Notes: generated by a model from the letters alone, not told the origin. A stretch of 49,194 nt of DNA from Candidatus Poribacteria bacterium (GCA_021295755.1 JAGWBT010000028.1:4414-53607); one strand, 5' to 3'; counted from the stretch's first letter, positions 36,266-45,579 are shown. Program-made: numbers and translations.

Positions 36266-37234
36266 ATGGCAACACCAACTTTTTACGCAGGAACAGTAGG
36301 TCAAAGTGTATGGCGCAGCAATGATGGTGGTGATTCATGGGATCGAGCAAGTAGCGGAATGTTTCCGGAAGCTGATATTCGTGCCCTCGCTGCAAATCCC
36401 AATGATTCATCAATTCTCTTTGCAGGAACAGAAACCGGCATTTTCCGCACACAAAATGGTGGAGATGATTGGGAACAGATCAATTCCCCTATGGATGGGC
36501 TCCAAATCTGGGCAATTGCAATCAACCCCAATAACCCCGATATTCTCTACGCAGGTACCTGTCCGTCCGCCCTTTTCAAATCAAGTGATGGGGGCGATAC
36601 ATGGAACCGGTTGGATGTTGAGCTTGCTGAGGAGTGCGAGGGTGTGCCAATCATACCGCGCGTAACGTCGATCTCAATTGATCCGGAAGATGATCAGACC
36701 ATCTATGCAGGGATTGAGATTGACGGGTTACGTCTCTCCACCGATGGGGGTGAGACATGGGTAGAGCGAAGTGATGGACTAAGCAGCCTTGACATTCATG
36801 GGCTGACGGTTGTCCCCGGCGATCGCAAGGCACTCGTTGCTGCGACAAATAACGATGTATGTGTTACGACAGACATGAACGAATGGACACCACTCAGTGT
36901 CGGGGACGGGTTCCCTTGGCCCTATTGTCGCGCGGCGATGTATGTTCCGATGAACGGTACAGGCCGAGTTTATATTGGAGCCGGAAACGGTCCTCCTGGA
37001 GATGAAGGCGGACTGTTCTACACCGATAACCTCGGCAAATCGTGGGAACGCGCCGATCTTGGATTGACAGCCAACAGCACAATCTGGTGTTTGGCACGTC
37101 AGCCGGAGGTGCCCGGCTGGTTGTTCGCTTGTAGCGTCAACGGTCAGCTTTTCCGCAGCGCCGATGATGGTGCGTCGTGGTCCAAGCTTTCACATGAATT
37201 CGGTGAAGTCCGTGCGCTAGCAATTGTGGCGTAA
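36266..37234 (+). CDS. BNR/sortilin-like beta-propeller protein
   Basis: The 322-residue product consists of repeated Asp-box motifs (S-N-D-G-G-D-S-W, T-Q-N-G-G-D-D-W, S-S-D-G-G-D-T-W, S-T-D-G-G-E-T-W, S-A-D-D-G-A-S-W). Each is followed by a hydrophobic strand such as I-L-F-A-G-T and I-L-Y-A-G-T, the pattern of VPS10/BNR seven-bladed propellers. Such proteins commonly bind or process glycans or other ligands; no sialidase catalytic set is visible. No signal peptide is present, so it may be cytoplasmic or use another export route. AAGGAGG lies 6 nt before the ATG. Confidence 0.85.
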   Translation: MATPTFYAGTVGQSVWRSNDGGDSWDRASSGMFPEADIRALAANPNDSSILFAGTETGIFRTQNGGDDWEQINSPMDGLQIWAIAINPNNPDILYAGTCPSALFKSSDGGDTWNRLDVELAEECEGVPIIPRVTSISIDPEDDQTIYAGIEIDGLRLSTDGGETWVERSDGLSSLDIHGLTVVPGDRKALVAATNNDVCVTTDMNEWTPLSVGDGFPWPYCRAAMYVPMNGTGRVYIGAGNGPPGDEGGLFYTDNLGKSWERADLGLTANSTIWCLARQPEVPGWLFACSVNGQLFRSADDGASWSKLSHEFGEVRALAIVA

Positions 37235-37282
37235 GGAGAGTTAGTGCGCTTACTGAAACTCCCTCTGAATCTAAACCAAAAC

Positions 37283-37310
37283 GTAGGGAACAGCAATCGT
37301 TGTTCCCTAC
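37283..37310. terminator. Hairpin downstream of the BNR gene
   Basis: GTAGGGAACA (37283-37292) pairs exactly with TGTTCCCTAC (37301-37310) around an 8-nt loop, 48 nt beyond the BNR stop. It is followed by TTGGATACTTGGG rather than a T-run, so it may be a transcript-end hairpin or a dispersed palindrome. Confidence 0.5.
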
Positions 37311-37348
37311 TTGGATACTTGGGTTATCAAATCTCCTCAGTGGAGATT

Positions 37349-37932
37349 CCGTTCTTTAGAGCGGGGAGGAAATTGCACCTCTTTTTTGTTGAAAAAAACA
37401 GTGTGAATCGGGTACAATCGCATTGGCTTTTGTGGAAGAGTGTTTGCGGAACCAGAAAGTTGAATCGCAATGGTTAAAACATACCAATACCGAATCTATC
37501 CGACGACTAAACAACGTAAGACGCTTGATGCTATTCTTGAAGGATGTCAAACGCTTTACAACCAAGCTCTGGCTATGTGGAAACAAGCCTACCAAAAGCA
37601 TGGCGAATCCTTGAGTTACAAGATACAAGCCAATCACCTAACACCTTGTTGACGAAAGTGAATCCCAAGGATACCTCTCAGAAATGCTCAGGTTGTGATA
37701 CGGTTGTCAAGAAATCACTATCCGTTAGAATACCTAATTGTCCAGATTGTGGTCTCCAGTTAGACCGTGACCACAATGCTGCGATAAACATCAAAAAGGC
37801 GACTGTCGCCTTGCGTGGAGGTGCGGTGGTAGCAAACACCCCCGAAAAATCCCGATTTATCGGGAACAGAAGCGCGAAACCTTGTAAGTCCCGGGAAACG
37901 GGCAACAAGCCTCAATCCTTTAGGGAGGGGTA
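37349..37932 (+). mobile_element. Decayed IS200/IS605-type (TnpB) element
   Basis: The block holds a collapsed tnpB and ends in CCTTTAGGGAGGGG (37917-37930), the kind of stem-TTTA-stem sequence found at the right end and guide-RNA 3' end of IS605-type elements. A similar word, CCGTTCTTTAGAGCGGGG, is at 37349-37366 before the tnpB start and may be a second, older end. Short hairpins (CCCGAT/ATCGGG near 37851-37864, CCCG/CGGG near 37890-37902) sit in the tnpB 3' region where an omega-RNA would lie. No tnpA transposase is present, so it is immobile. Confidence 0.75.
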
Positions 37933-37933
37933 A
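37470..37933 (+). pseudogene. tnpB: tnpB remnant (internal deletion plus frameshift)
   Basis: The first 57 codons from the ATG at 37470 encode the N-terminal helix-turn-helix part of TnpB (Y-Q-Y-R-I-Y-P-T-T-K-Q, C-Q-T-L-Y-N-Q-A-L). Near 37630-37650 the frame jumps, and the rest, in a different frame, is the C-terminal zinc ribbon: N-P-K-D-T-S-Q-K-C-S-G-C, C-P-D-C-G and D-R-D-H-N-A-A-I-N-I. The large RuvC-like middle (roughly 250 residues) is missing. The zinc-ribbon cysteines and the last RuvC Asp (D-R-D-H-N-A) survive, but nuclease activity is impossible. The stop is followed by the element end and then a promoter for ftsH. Confidence 0.88.
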
Positions 37934-37938
37934 CTGAC

Positions 37939-37967
37939 TTGATATTTAGAGGTAGATTTGGTATACT
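37939..37967 (+). promoter_or_regulatory. Sigma70-type promoter of ftsH-folP
   Basis: TTGATA (37939-37944) and TATACT (37962-37967) are 17 nt apart. It starts 6 nt after the tnpB frame ends, so the element end abuts the promoter. Predicted leader is about 110 nt. Confidence 0.7.
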
Positions 37968-38082
37968 TCAGCTGCGCGGAGTGATATTGATTCAAGAAAA
38001 ATAAACTTTTAGCCATCAAGAAACGTCACTCCCTAAGTATCACCCGGAATCTTTTGTAGATATAGAAGAGAGGTTAAGTGCT

Positions 38083-39975
38083 GTGAATAAGAGTGCGAAA
38101 AGTATTGTGGTTTGGTTGATTATGGCGTCATTTGTTGCCTATGCCATGTACCACTTTTTAAGTTCAGGTAAGGAAAAGGTACATCAGCTTGCGGCATCGG
38201 AATTTTATGCCTATCTGCGACAACCAAATAGCAAGGACCTATTTGAAGGAAAAATCGAAATCGGTAAAGAGTGGATCAAAGGAAAATTCAAGGATCCACA
38301 GCCCATTCTAGATCTGGATGAAATGCGTGGAGGTAGAGGAGAACCAGCAACGTTTCAGGAATTTCGGACCAGTCGTGATATTTACTCTGAATACCCACTT
38401 CAAGAAAAACTTGTTGAGTACCAAATTCCATTTGATAACGAACGTTCATCGGCTGTTCCCCAGTGGATTGTAATCTTCGGTTCGACAATCTTGCCGATCT
38501 TGCTCTTCCTAGGGATCATGATCTTCATTTCAAGGCAGATGCAAGGCACAGGTAATCGAGCGTTATCGTTTGGAAAAAGCCGCGCTCGGCTTCATTCTGA
38601 AAGCGAATCGAAAATTACCTTTGCCAATGTCGCTGGCTGCGATGAGGCGAAAGAAGGGCTAGAAGAAGTAATCCAGTTCCTGAAAGATCCGAAGAAATTT
38701 CAGCGACTCGGTGGACGTATTCCAAAAGGGGTTCTGTTGATGGGACCGCCGGGCACCGGAAAAACCTTACTTGCGCGTGCTGTCGCCGGGGAAGCTAATG
38801 TCCCATTCTACAGTATCAGCGGATCCGATTTCGTTGAAATGTTTGTAGGGGTCGGTGCTTCCCGGGTTCGGGATCTGTTTGAGACGGGAAAGAAGAATGC
38901 ACCCTGCATCATCTTTATTGACGAACTAGATGCCGTTGGACGACATCGTGGCGCAGGCATCGGTGGTGGGCATGATGAGCGCGAACAGACCTTAAACCAG
39001 CTTCTCGTGGAGATGGATGGATTCGATACTTCCGAGGGTGTGATTCTCATTGCTGCAACAAACCGCCCCGATGTGTTAGATCCGGCGCTCCTCCGACCGG
39101 GACGTTTTGATCGCCAAATTGTCGTTGACCTCCCTGATGTCAAAGGGCGTGAAGATATTTTCAAAGTCCATACAGCGAACATTGAAACGGACCCAGATGT
39201 GGACTTGGAGAGACTCGCGAAGGCGACCCCCTACTTTTCGGGGGCAGACATCGAGAATATGGTGAACGAAGCCGCTTTGCTTGCAGCCAAAGAGGACAAA
39301 GATTCTGTTGAAATGATTTTCTTTGATGAGGCCAAAGACCGTGTACTGATGGGACCCGAACGTCGTAGCCTCATTATTAGTGATGATGATAGACGGGTCA
39401 CCGCATACCATGAGGCAGGACATGCCTTATTGCGACACGTTATTCCCGAAAATGACCCGAACTATAAAGCCACCATTATTCCTCGTGGGCGATCGCTCGG
39501 TGTTTCAGTGGCGCTTCCGATTCAAGAACGTCGTAACTTCAACAAAAAATATCTCCTTGGCAGTATTACCACCGCGCTCGGTGGACGCGTTGCCGAAGAA
39601 CTCATCTTTGGTGAATTGACCACGGGGGCGCAGAACGACTTTGAACAAGCAACCGATATTGCCCGTAAGATGGTTACGCAATGGGGCATGAGCGATCTTG
39701 GACCGCTCTCCTTCGGACGACGTGAAGAGCAGGTTTTTTTGGGCAAAGAGATCGCGCATCACCAAGATTATAGCGACAAGACAGCCATTGAAATTGATGA
39801 AGCTGTCCATGGCATTGTTATGGAGTGCTATAATAGGGCGAGAAACCTCATTGAAACGCACCTTGATGGGTTGAAGAAGCTAGCTGATGAGTTGCTCGAA
39901 CGCGAAACACTCATCACAGAAGATATTGAAGAGATACTTGGGCCCCGTCCTCAACTTTCTCCGATTGCATCATGA
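38083..39975 (+). CDS. ftsH: ATP-dependent zinc metalloprotease FtsH
   Basis: FtsH is a hexameric membrane protease for quality control and regulated turnover. The 630-residue product has two transmembrane helices (about 7-25 and 125-147) flanking a short periplasmic domain. The AAA module has Walker A G-P-P-G-T-G-K-T, Walker B I-I-F-I-D-E-L-D, and the second-region-of-homology arginines in R-P-G-R-F-D-R. The zinc protease has H-E-A-G-H at 443-447. The length is normal. GAGG lies 9 nt before the GTG start. folP overlaps its stop by 4 nt (ATGA). A promoter follows the tnpB remnant. Confidence 0.98.
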   Translation: MNKSAKSIVVWLIMASFVAYAMYHFLSSGKEKVHQLAASEFYAYLRQPNSKDLFEGKIEIGKEWIKGKFKDPQPILDLDEMRGGRGEPATFQEFRTSRDIYSEYPLQEKLVEYQIPFDNERSSAVPQWIVIFGSTILPILLFLGIMIFISRQMQGTGNRALSFGKSRARLHSESESKITFANVAGCDEAKEGLEEVIQFLKDPKKFQRLGGRIPKGVLLMGPPGTGKTLLARAVAGEANVPFYSISGSDFVEMFVGVGASRVRDLFETGKKNAPCIIFIDELDAVGRHRGAGIGGGHDEREQTLNQLLVEMDGFDTSEGVILIAATNRPDVLDPALLRPGRFDRQIVVDLPDVKGREDIFKVHTANIETDPDVDLERLAKATPYFSGADIENMVNEAALLAAKEDKDSVEMIFFDEAKDRVLMGPERRSLIISDDDRRVTAYHEAGHALLRHVIPENDPNYKATIIPRGRSLGVSVALPIQERRNFNKKYLLGSITTALGGRVAEELIFGELTTGAQNDFEQATDIARKMVTQWGMSDLGPLSFGRREEQVFLGKEIAHHQDYSDKTAIEIDEAVHGIVMECYNRARNLIETHLDGLKKLADELLERETLITEDIEEILGPRPQLSPIAS

Positions 39976-40805
39976 ATTGTCGAGGAAAATCGATTACTTT
40001 CGGGGAACGTACATGGATCATGGGCATCCTCAACGTCACCCCGGATTCCTTCTCTGACGGTGGTCGCTATCTCGATACCAACCGCGCGATTGCCTACGCC
40101 CACCAGATGATCGAAGATGGTGCGGACATTATCGACATCGGCGGCGAATCTTCTCGCCCGGGAGCCTTACCTGTCTCCACAGATGAAGAGTTAGCCCGTG
40201 TCCTACCCGTGATTGAAGCCCTTGCAAACGGAACGGAAGCACTGCTTTCGATTGACACCTATAAACCCATTGTTGCACGTAGTGCGCTTCAAGCAGGCGC
40301 ACATATTGTCAACGATATTACGGCGCTAAGTGACGCAGATATGGCGGGAGTTGTTATGGAGATGGGCGCTGGGTTGATTCTCATGCACATGAAAGGCGTT
40401 CCCCGCACAATGCAGCGCTCGCCGGTGTATAGCGATCTAATCCCTGAGGTCTTGACTTTTCTCCGACAACGGATTGATAAAGCGCAAGCAGAGGGAGTTT
40501 GTCCCGGTCGGATTATGATTGATCCCGGTATCGGATTTGGTAAAACCGCCGAACATAATCTGGAGATTTTACGCTGTCTCGATGCGTTTCAGAGCCTAGA
40601 TAAGCCCATCCTTATTGGTACTTCCAGAAAATCATTCATTGGCAAGATTCTTAATCTGCCCAATCCGGATGATCGGGTGGAAGGCACCGCTGCGACGGTC
40701 GCGTGGGCGATTGCCCACGGTGCAGATGTCGTTCGCGTCCACGATGTAAAGGCAATGTGTCAAATTGCCCAAATGACAGATGCGATTCATCGTCGAACAG
40801 ATTAA
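39972..40805 (+). CDS. folP: Dihydropteroate synthase
   Basis: FolP joins pABA to dihydropterin diphosphate in folate synthesis and is the sulfonamide target. The 277-residue product has the pterin-binding signatures I-M-G-I-L-N-V-T-P-D-S-F-S-D-G-G and D-I-G-G-E-S-S-R-P-G. M-I-D-P-G-I-G-F-G-K and G-T-S-R-K-S-F-I-G follow, with a C-terminal R-V-H-D-V. All are typical and complete. The ATG overlaps the ftsH stop (ATGA), so the two are translationally coupled; the ftsH-folP pairing is widespread. Confidence 0.97.
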   Translation: MNCRGKSITFGERTWIMGILNVTPDSFSDGGRYLDTNRAIAYAHQMIEDGADIIDIGGESSRPGALPVSTDEELARVLPVIEALANGTEALLSIDTYKPIVARSALQAGAHIVNDITALSDADMAGVVMEMGAGLILMHMKGVPRTMQRSPVYSDLIPEVLTFLRQRIDKAQAEGVCPGRIMIDPGIGFGKTAEHNLEILRCLDAFQSLDKPILIGTSRKSFIGKILNLPNPDDRVEGTAATVAWAIAHGADVVRVHDVKAMCQIAQMTDAIHRRTD

Positions 40806-40956
40806 AATCCCTCCCAAAAAACTGAAGATTCGGTTGTCTACATACAACGAATCAAAGGCGCAACATACGAAAATTGATTATAGGTATTGATATTGTTGAG
40901 GTCAATGTGCCGGGAATCTGTGTGCACGAATACCTCCCTGATGAGCAACTACAAAT

Positions 40957-42114
40957 ATGAATAAAAGCCAATCGTACGACTTTTCACGTTTCGCGTCTTA
41001 CGCAATACATGACTTCGCAGTCGTGCTTATCACACTGTTACTTCTCTTCGGTGGGACAAATCTCGCCTCAGCCCAAGCCGTCAACGAAGAGTTTCACGCA
41101 TCAACAAATACGTTCCTCAGAAGGCTTGCATCAGCAAAACACCTGAGGCTGGGGGATAACTCTGTCAGTTCAATTTCGGGGACAAATGCCCTTAACAGCA
41201 ATCCTGCCGGACTTAGTTTCATCAATAGTAACCGTCTCGTCACAAACATTTCACGATTTCCGCGCACTGTTGCCATCATCACAAAATTGAACGATCTTGA
41301 ACGATACGAGGATCACAATCAATACGCGCTTCGCGCATCAGGACTTGAGGTTATAAACTACAGCAAGCCTTTGGATGCCGCAGGAGGCTTTGGGTTCGAT
41401 TTCGCGGTCGGACATGAAGGACGATTCAGCCGCGTTAATCACCTTGGAAAAGCGACGAACAGTTTCCCTGAGACTGACTTTGCGGTTGGAGTCAGTTATG
41501 CAGTTAAACTGTTTCGAGGATTCGCTATCGGTGCTGATGCCAGATGGCTGCGATCTAAAGTACAGGATGCCGAGAACAATCGGCATATCGGACACGGTTA
41601 CGCTTATAATTTAGGACTAATCCAGCAATTAGGCGAATCCCTGCGCATCGGTGCCGTGATTAGAAACTTGAGTAACGGATTATCATTCACTGATAACTCT
41701 ATTCCCGATAGGATTCGCCGAGATGTCCTTCTGGGCGGGAGTTATCAATTCCATTATAGAAATGTAGATATCCAGATTGGTTTGGATCTGAACCCACCCT
41801 TTGAGGATGGTGTCCGAACCAACTTTGGTGGAACTGTCTGGTATCGTGATTTCATCGGTGGACGGATAGGTTATCTGCGTCACATCGAAAAACGATTCGG
41901 CTCGGTCCTCAGTCTCGAAACTGGGCAAGTTGAGTTCGAGGATAGACTCTGGAAGACTGAAGGACTGACATTGGGTCTTGGCCTGCAGATTAGCGGGATT
42001 TATATAAACGTAGCCTATACACCGCAGATTCGGCCGACGGGAAATGACGGGGAGCAGGTCCGCATCGAAAATGGTAAATCGGTGTATTCATTTTCAATTG
42101 AGCAGCGTTATTGA
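40957..42114 (+). CDS. Outer-membrane barrel-like protein (PorV/UPF0164-like)
   Basis: The 385-residue product has a signal peptide (hydrophobic F-A-V-V-L-I-T-L-L-L-L-F, cleavage near A-S-A/Q-A). The rest is a series of short amphipathic beta-strands with N-P-A-G-L early on. This is the motif of PorV/PorQ-type and UPF0164 barrels that pass proteins or hydrophobic substrates across the outer membrane. The C-terminus ends in the aromatic pattern F-S-I-E-Q-R-Y. The ATG at 40957 sits in an ATGA overlap with a tiny open frame that I do not accept as a gene. The first codons after the start (F-S-R-F-A-S-Y-A) lie in the dispersed TTTCACG repeat. Confidence 0.75.
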   Translation: MNKSQSYDFSRFASYAIHDFAVVLITLLLLFGGTNLASAQAVNEEFHASTNTFLRRLASAKHLRLGDNSVSSISGTNALNSNPAGLSFINSNRLVTNISRFPRTVAIITKLNDLERYEDHNQYALRASGLEVINYSKPLDAAGGFGFDFAVGHEGRFSRVNHLGKATNSFPETDFAVGVSYAVKLFRGFAIGADARWLRSKVQDAENNRHIGHGYAYNLGLIQQLGESLRIGAVIRNLSNGLSFTDNSIPDRIRRDVLLGGSYQFHYRNVDIQIGLDLNPPFEDGVRTNFGGTVWYRDFIGGRIGYLRHIEKRFGSVLSLETGQVEFEDRLWKTEGLTLGLGLQISGIYINVAYTPQIRPTGNDGEQVRIENGKSVYSFSIEQRY

Positions 42115-42246
42115 GGAAAAGTAAAGAAAGAGGCATCTAAGCGGTGACAAACGAGAGATACGACAGCACTAAGATGATGGATTAACCTCCACCAACCACG
42201 GATGCTCTGTCGTATTACGCCCCACGTTTCGCATATCACAACCACT

Positions 42247-42861
42247 ATGTCAGACGAATACAAAACGATCGTTGGGATGGCGGAATCAAAGCTGGTTGTC
42301 AAGAAATCCCGCTTTTTTGGGCTTGTCACATCAGTTGATACGATACAGAGATCTAAAAGATTTCTGGCACTCGTCCAAGAGAAATATCCCAACGCCTCAC
42401 ACTACTGCTGCGCATACAGTATCGGATGGGGGCGCGAAAAGCGCGAATATGCTACTGATGCCGGTGAGCCGAGAAAGTCCGCAGGTCCCCCGATTTTAGC
42501 AGCGCTAACCGCGTCTCAACTCTCAAATGTTGTCTGCATCGTCGTCCGTTACTACGGCGGCATCAATCTTGGCGTCGGTGGACTTATTCGGGCTTATGGT
42601 CGATGTGCGAGGGAATGTTTAGCGAGCGCAAAAATTGAAACTCAGATTTTTTATAAGACACTACAGGTGAGGACACCTTATGAACAGATTGGTTCGGTCC
42701 TCAAACTGTGCAGCAGATTAGGAGGAAAGGTGATTAACGTCGAATATGATCAACATGCAACCGTACATCTGCAGATTCGTCAACGGGAAGTTGAAAACTT
42801 TCAAGAGAATCTGCGAGGAATCAACGCTGATATTGACGTGATTGATCCTGTAACTGTATAA
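42247..42861 (+). CDS. YigZ / IMPACT-family protein
   Basis: The 204-residue product has the UPF0029/IMPACT domain: K-K-S-R-F-F-G, the D-A-G-E-P turn, G-P-P-I-L, and the strand V-V-R-Y-Y-G-G-I-N-L-G-V-G-G-L-I-R-A-Y. The C-terminal 60 residues form the ferredoxin-like DUF1949 portion. An open frame extends upstream to 42202, but the ATG at 42247 (M-S-D-E-Y-K-T) fits the family start. The region upstream contains another copy of the TTACG/TTTCGC repeat. Function in bacteria is not settled; the family is linked to translation in eukaryotes. Confidence 0.9.
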   Translation: MSDEYKTIVGMAESKLVVKKSRFFGLVTSVDTIQRSKRFLALVQEKYPNASHYCCAYSIGWGREKREYATDAGEPRKSAGPPILAALTASQLSNVVCIVVRYYGGINLGVGGLIRAYGRCARECLASAKIETQIFYKTLQVRTPYEQIGSVLKLCSRLGGKVINVEYDQHATVHLQIRQREVENFQENLRGINADIDVIDPVTV

Positions 42862-42917
42862 TCTATTGGTATTGAATCTTGAGTGTGTAGACATTAAGCA
42901 ATACAGGAGGAATAATC

Positions 42918-43352
42918 TTGAACGAGGTAAAAAAATTCACAACTACACATGAATGGGTTGAAGTTGGAGAGAACGACGGGGTCGTTGGGATCACCGAGCG
43001 CATCCAACTAGAGTATGGTGATATTATCTTTGTTGAGCTGCCCACAGTTGGCGATGAATATGAACAGGATGAGCCGCTAGGCAGAGTAGAAGTGACTGAT
43101 GGTAATACTTTTCCTATCCATGCACCAGCAACCGGAGAGATTAAAGAAATCAACACCACGCTGGATGAGGATCCGGATCTAATTAATCATTCGCCTGAGG
43201 GGGATGGCTGGATCTGTCGGATAAGCATCGAGAGTCCCAGGGAGCTTGATGTATTGATGGATGTCGATGCGTACACTGACTATGAGGAAGAAGAACTCGA
43301 CGATGAATACATGGATGAGGAAGATTTTTACGACGAGGATGAGGCTTATTAA
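42918..43352 (+). CDS. GcvH-like protein lacking the lipoyl-lysine, with acidic tail
   Basis: The 144-residue product starts at a TTG with AGGAGGA 6 nt upstream. Residues 1 to about 110 resemble glycine-cleavage H protein: T-T-H-E-W-V-E, V-G-I-T-E-R-I-Q-L-E-Y-G-D-I-I-F-V-E-L-P, and A-P-A-T-G-E-I-K-E-I-N. But the lipoylation segment E-S-V-K-A of true H proteins is E-V-T-D-G (58-62), with a one-residue insertion before A-P, and there is no Lys in it. The last 30 residues (115-144) contain 18 Asp/Glu. So it cannot carry lipoate at the usual site, and its role is unknown. gcvT and gcvP are not in the window. Confidence 0.85.
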   Translation: MNEVKKFTTTHEWVEVGENDGVVGITERIQLEYGDIIFVELPTVGDEYEQDEPLGRVEVTDGNTFPIHAPATGEIKEINTTLDEDPDLINHSPEGDGWICRISIESPRELDVLMDVDAYTDYEEEELDDEYMDEEDFYDEDEAY

Positions 43353-43440
43353 CTGGAGTAATCTACCTCAAAAGTCTTTTGTTACACTCCCCCGCCTCAA
43401 ATAGATCCCCTATTCTTCTTCTGCGATACAAAGGATCTCT

Positions 43441-45186
43441 ATGTCATTAGTCAGATTGGACCAAGTCACAAAATCGTATGACCCTTACCTCATTCTGGAC
43501 GAAGTCTCTTTGTCAATTGAACATGGCGATCGGATTGGATTGATTGGAAAGAACGGAACTGGTAAAACTACGCTCATAGAAATTGTTGCCGGTATAATCG
43601 AGGATTTCAAAGGGAACATTGGGTACGCGAAACGACTACAAATCGGGTATCTGAGCCAAGAGCCCAATTTGGAAGCCGATTGCTCACTCCGGCAAGAGAT
43701 GTTCAAAGTCTTTCAGAAGCGGCGAGACCTCGAAGATGAGATGCTGCTGCTCAGTGAAGAGATGGTAGAAGATCCAAATCTGCTAGATAGATATGCCCGG
43801 TTGCAAGAACAGCACGAACGCATGGGTGGCTACGACTATGAGTATCAAACAAATCGAACACTGGGCGGATTAGGATTTCGTGACAGCGATTTTAATTTGA
43901 AGACTGGTGTCTTGAGCGGCGGACAGAAAAGTCGTGCCGCGCTCGCAAAATTGCTGCTCGAAGATCCCGATCTGTTGTTGCTGGACGAACCTACTAACCA
44001 TCTGGACATCAAAGCGATTGAATGGTTGGAAAACTTCCTGAATACCGAATATCAAGGGGCAGTCATCATCGTCTCACATGATCGCTACTTTTTGGATCGC
44101 GTTGCCCGTAAGATTATCGAGTTACGAAACCACAAGCTCACGGAGTACCCCGGAAACTACACCAAATATCTCGAAATCAGACAAACTGAAAAAATAGCGC
44201 AGGAACGTGAATATAAAAAGCAAAAACGGTATATCGCTCATGAAGAGGACTTTATCCGTCGCAATATGGCTGGGCAACGCACACGGGAGGCACAAGGACG
44301 GCAAAAGTTGCTCGACCGTCTTGAACGCGTGGAGAAACCAGAGACCGATGAGAAAACAATCAAACTCCGTTTCACGCCGGATGTACGGGGTGGAAACGAC
44401 ATCTTGCAGTGTCAGGGTTTGGGAAAGCGATATGGCGATAAGCAGATCTTTGAGGACATGAATATGGAAATCTATCGTCAGGATGTTGTCGGTGTCATCG
44501 GTCCCAACGGCGTTGGAAAAACCACACTGTTCCGAATGATGCTCGGAAACGAACTGCCGACTTCAGGGAAGTTGAAGGTTGGGCACAATCTCCATTTTGG
44601 GTATTACGACCAAGAGCTTGTCGGGCTAAACCAAGACAACACAATTATTGATGAGATTTGGGCGTTGCGTCCGACACAAAAACAGGGCGAGATTCGCAGT
44701 TTTCTCGGACGGTTCCTGTTCTCTGATGATGAGGTCTTCAAATGGATTGGCGACCTCAGCGGCGGCGAACAGAGCCGCGTCATGCTCGCCAAGCTGCTCC
44801 TCGAAAATGCAAATGTGCTCCTACTTGATGAACCGACAAATCACCTAGACATACCGTCGCGTGAAGTCCTTGAGGAGGCATTGGCAGCATATCCGGCAAC
44901 CATTTTTATGATCTCTCATGACCGTTATTTTCTGAACAGTCTCGTCAACAAACTGCTGATCTTTGAGAACGGAACGGCGAATCTATTTTTCGGAACTTAC
45001 GCCGAGTATGAAGCCCACGTTCGAGAGCAAAAGCGGCAAGCGATGCAAGCAAAAGAGGAAGCCGAGAAGGCAAAAAAGGTAGAGCGGCAGGAAAAACAGC
45101 GGAGGGAGAGGTTGCGAGTTGCTTCAACTTCAAAGAAATCGAAAAAGAAACGGCGGGTGAAAGCACAGCGGGTGGCTGATGTGTGA
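43441..45186 (+). CDS. ABC-F family ATPase
   Basis: ABC-F proteins lack membrane domains and act mostly on ribosomes or translation. The 581-residue product has two ABC modules. The first has G-K-N-G-T-G-K-T-T, L-S-G-G-Q-K-S-R and L-L-L-D-E-P-T-N-H-L-D. The second has G-P-N-G-V-G-K-T-T, L-S-G-G-E-Q-S-R and the same D-E-P-T-N-H-L-D. The linker between them (about 235-310) is charged and fits a P-site tRNA-interaction motif. The C-terminal 55 residues are a basic coiled coil (K-E-E-A-E-K-A-K-K, R-R-E-R-L, K-K-S-K-K-K-R-R), more Uup-like than EttA-like. Which subfamily it belongs to cannot be settled by eye. Confidence 0.92.
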   Translation: MSLVRLDQVTKSYDPYLILDEVSLSIEHGDRIGLIGKNGTGKTTLIEIVAGIIEDFKGNIGYAKRLQIGYLSQEPNLEADCSLRQEMFKVFQKRRDLEDEMLLLSEEMVEDPNLLDRYARLQEQHERMGGYDYEYQTNRTLGGLGFRDSDFNLKTGVLSGGQKSRAALAKLLLEDPDLLLLDEPTNHLDIKAIEWLENFLNTEYQGAVIIVSHDRYFLDRVARKIIELRNHKLTEYPGNYTKYLEIRQTEKIAQEREYKKQKRYIAHEEDFIRRNMAGQRTREAQGRQKLLDRLERVEKPETDEKTIKLRFTPDVRGGNDILQCQGLGKRYGDKQIFEDMNMEIYRQDVVGVIGPNGVGKTTLFRMMLGNELPTSGKLKVGHNLHFGYYDQELVGLNQDNTIIDEIWALRPTQKQGEIRSFLGRFLFSDDEVFKWIGDLSGGEQSRVMLAKLLLENANVLLLDEPTNHLDIPSREVLEEALAAYPATIFMISHDRYFLNSLVNKLLIFENGTANLFFGTYAEYEAHVREQKRQAMQAKEEAEKAKKVERQEKQRRERLRVASTSKKSKKKRRVKAQRVADV

Positions 45187-45217
45187 TAGGGGATTGTCAC
45201 CATCAGATCTGTGTACT

Positions 45218-45579
45218 TCAATGAAGTTGAGTCAACAATTCCGCTGGTGTCCAGACAGGTATGGTTGCAGTCTTGAAGCCGTCTTTGTCGCGGGTCACAA
45301 TCGCGTCAATTCCTGCAATGCTTCCGCTTGCTCTAGAGCCTGACGATCGACTGTACAAATCTCGAAGGCTTCCAAACAGGTGCGTACCGTCGTACGAGCA
45401 ATTTCCAATCCAGCCAATCGACGCGCAATATAAAAAATATCGGTCATCGCGGAAGCCAAAATGTATCCGATAATTTGTCCCTCATCGTTGGCCCGCCAAA
45501 CGGCTATAGCTTCTGTGACCCAAGGTTTACGTTTCAAAAGGACATCCAGCACGACGTTGATATCAAATAAAATGTGCAT
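45218..45579 (-). pseudogene. PIN-domain toxin, broken by an internal deletion
   Basis: From the ATG at 45579 the frame starts as a PIN nuclease (M-H-I-L-F-D-I-N-V-V-L-D-V-L-L-K-R, Asp6 conserved) and runs to Q-A-L-E-Q-A-E-A-L-Q, then stops after four unrelated codons. The missing C-terminus continues in another frame at 45218-45313: G-I-D-A-I-V-T-R-D-K-D-G-F, then V-W-T-P-A-E-L-L and a stop. The stretch normally between them, which carries the second acidic site (D-F-E-D-A-L-Q-type), is absent. A deletion of roughly 13-17 codons with a frameshift explains this. The toxin should therefore be inactive. Its ATG overlaps the antitoxin stop by 1 nt. Confidence 0.8.

Noticed and set aside
40874-40960. 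Short frame I-I-G-I-D-I-V-E-V resembling the start of holo-ACP synthase, with an ATGA overlap onto the barrel-protein gene
   Set aside because: Under 30 codons from any start, no ribosome site and no further AcpS sequence; resemblance is likely chance.
42918-43352. Ordinary glycine cleavage H protein annotation
   Set aside because: The lipoyl-lysine motif is missing, so normal function in glycine cleavage cannot be asserted.
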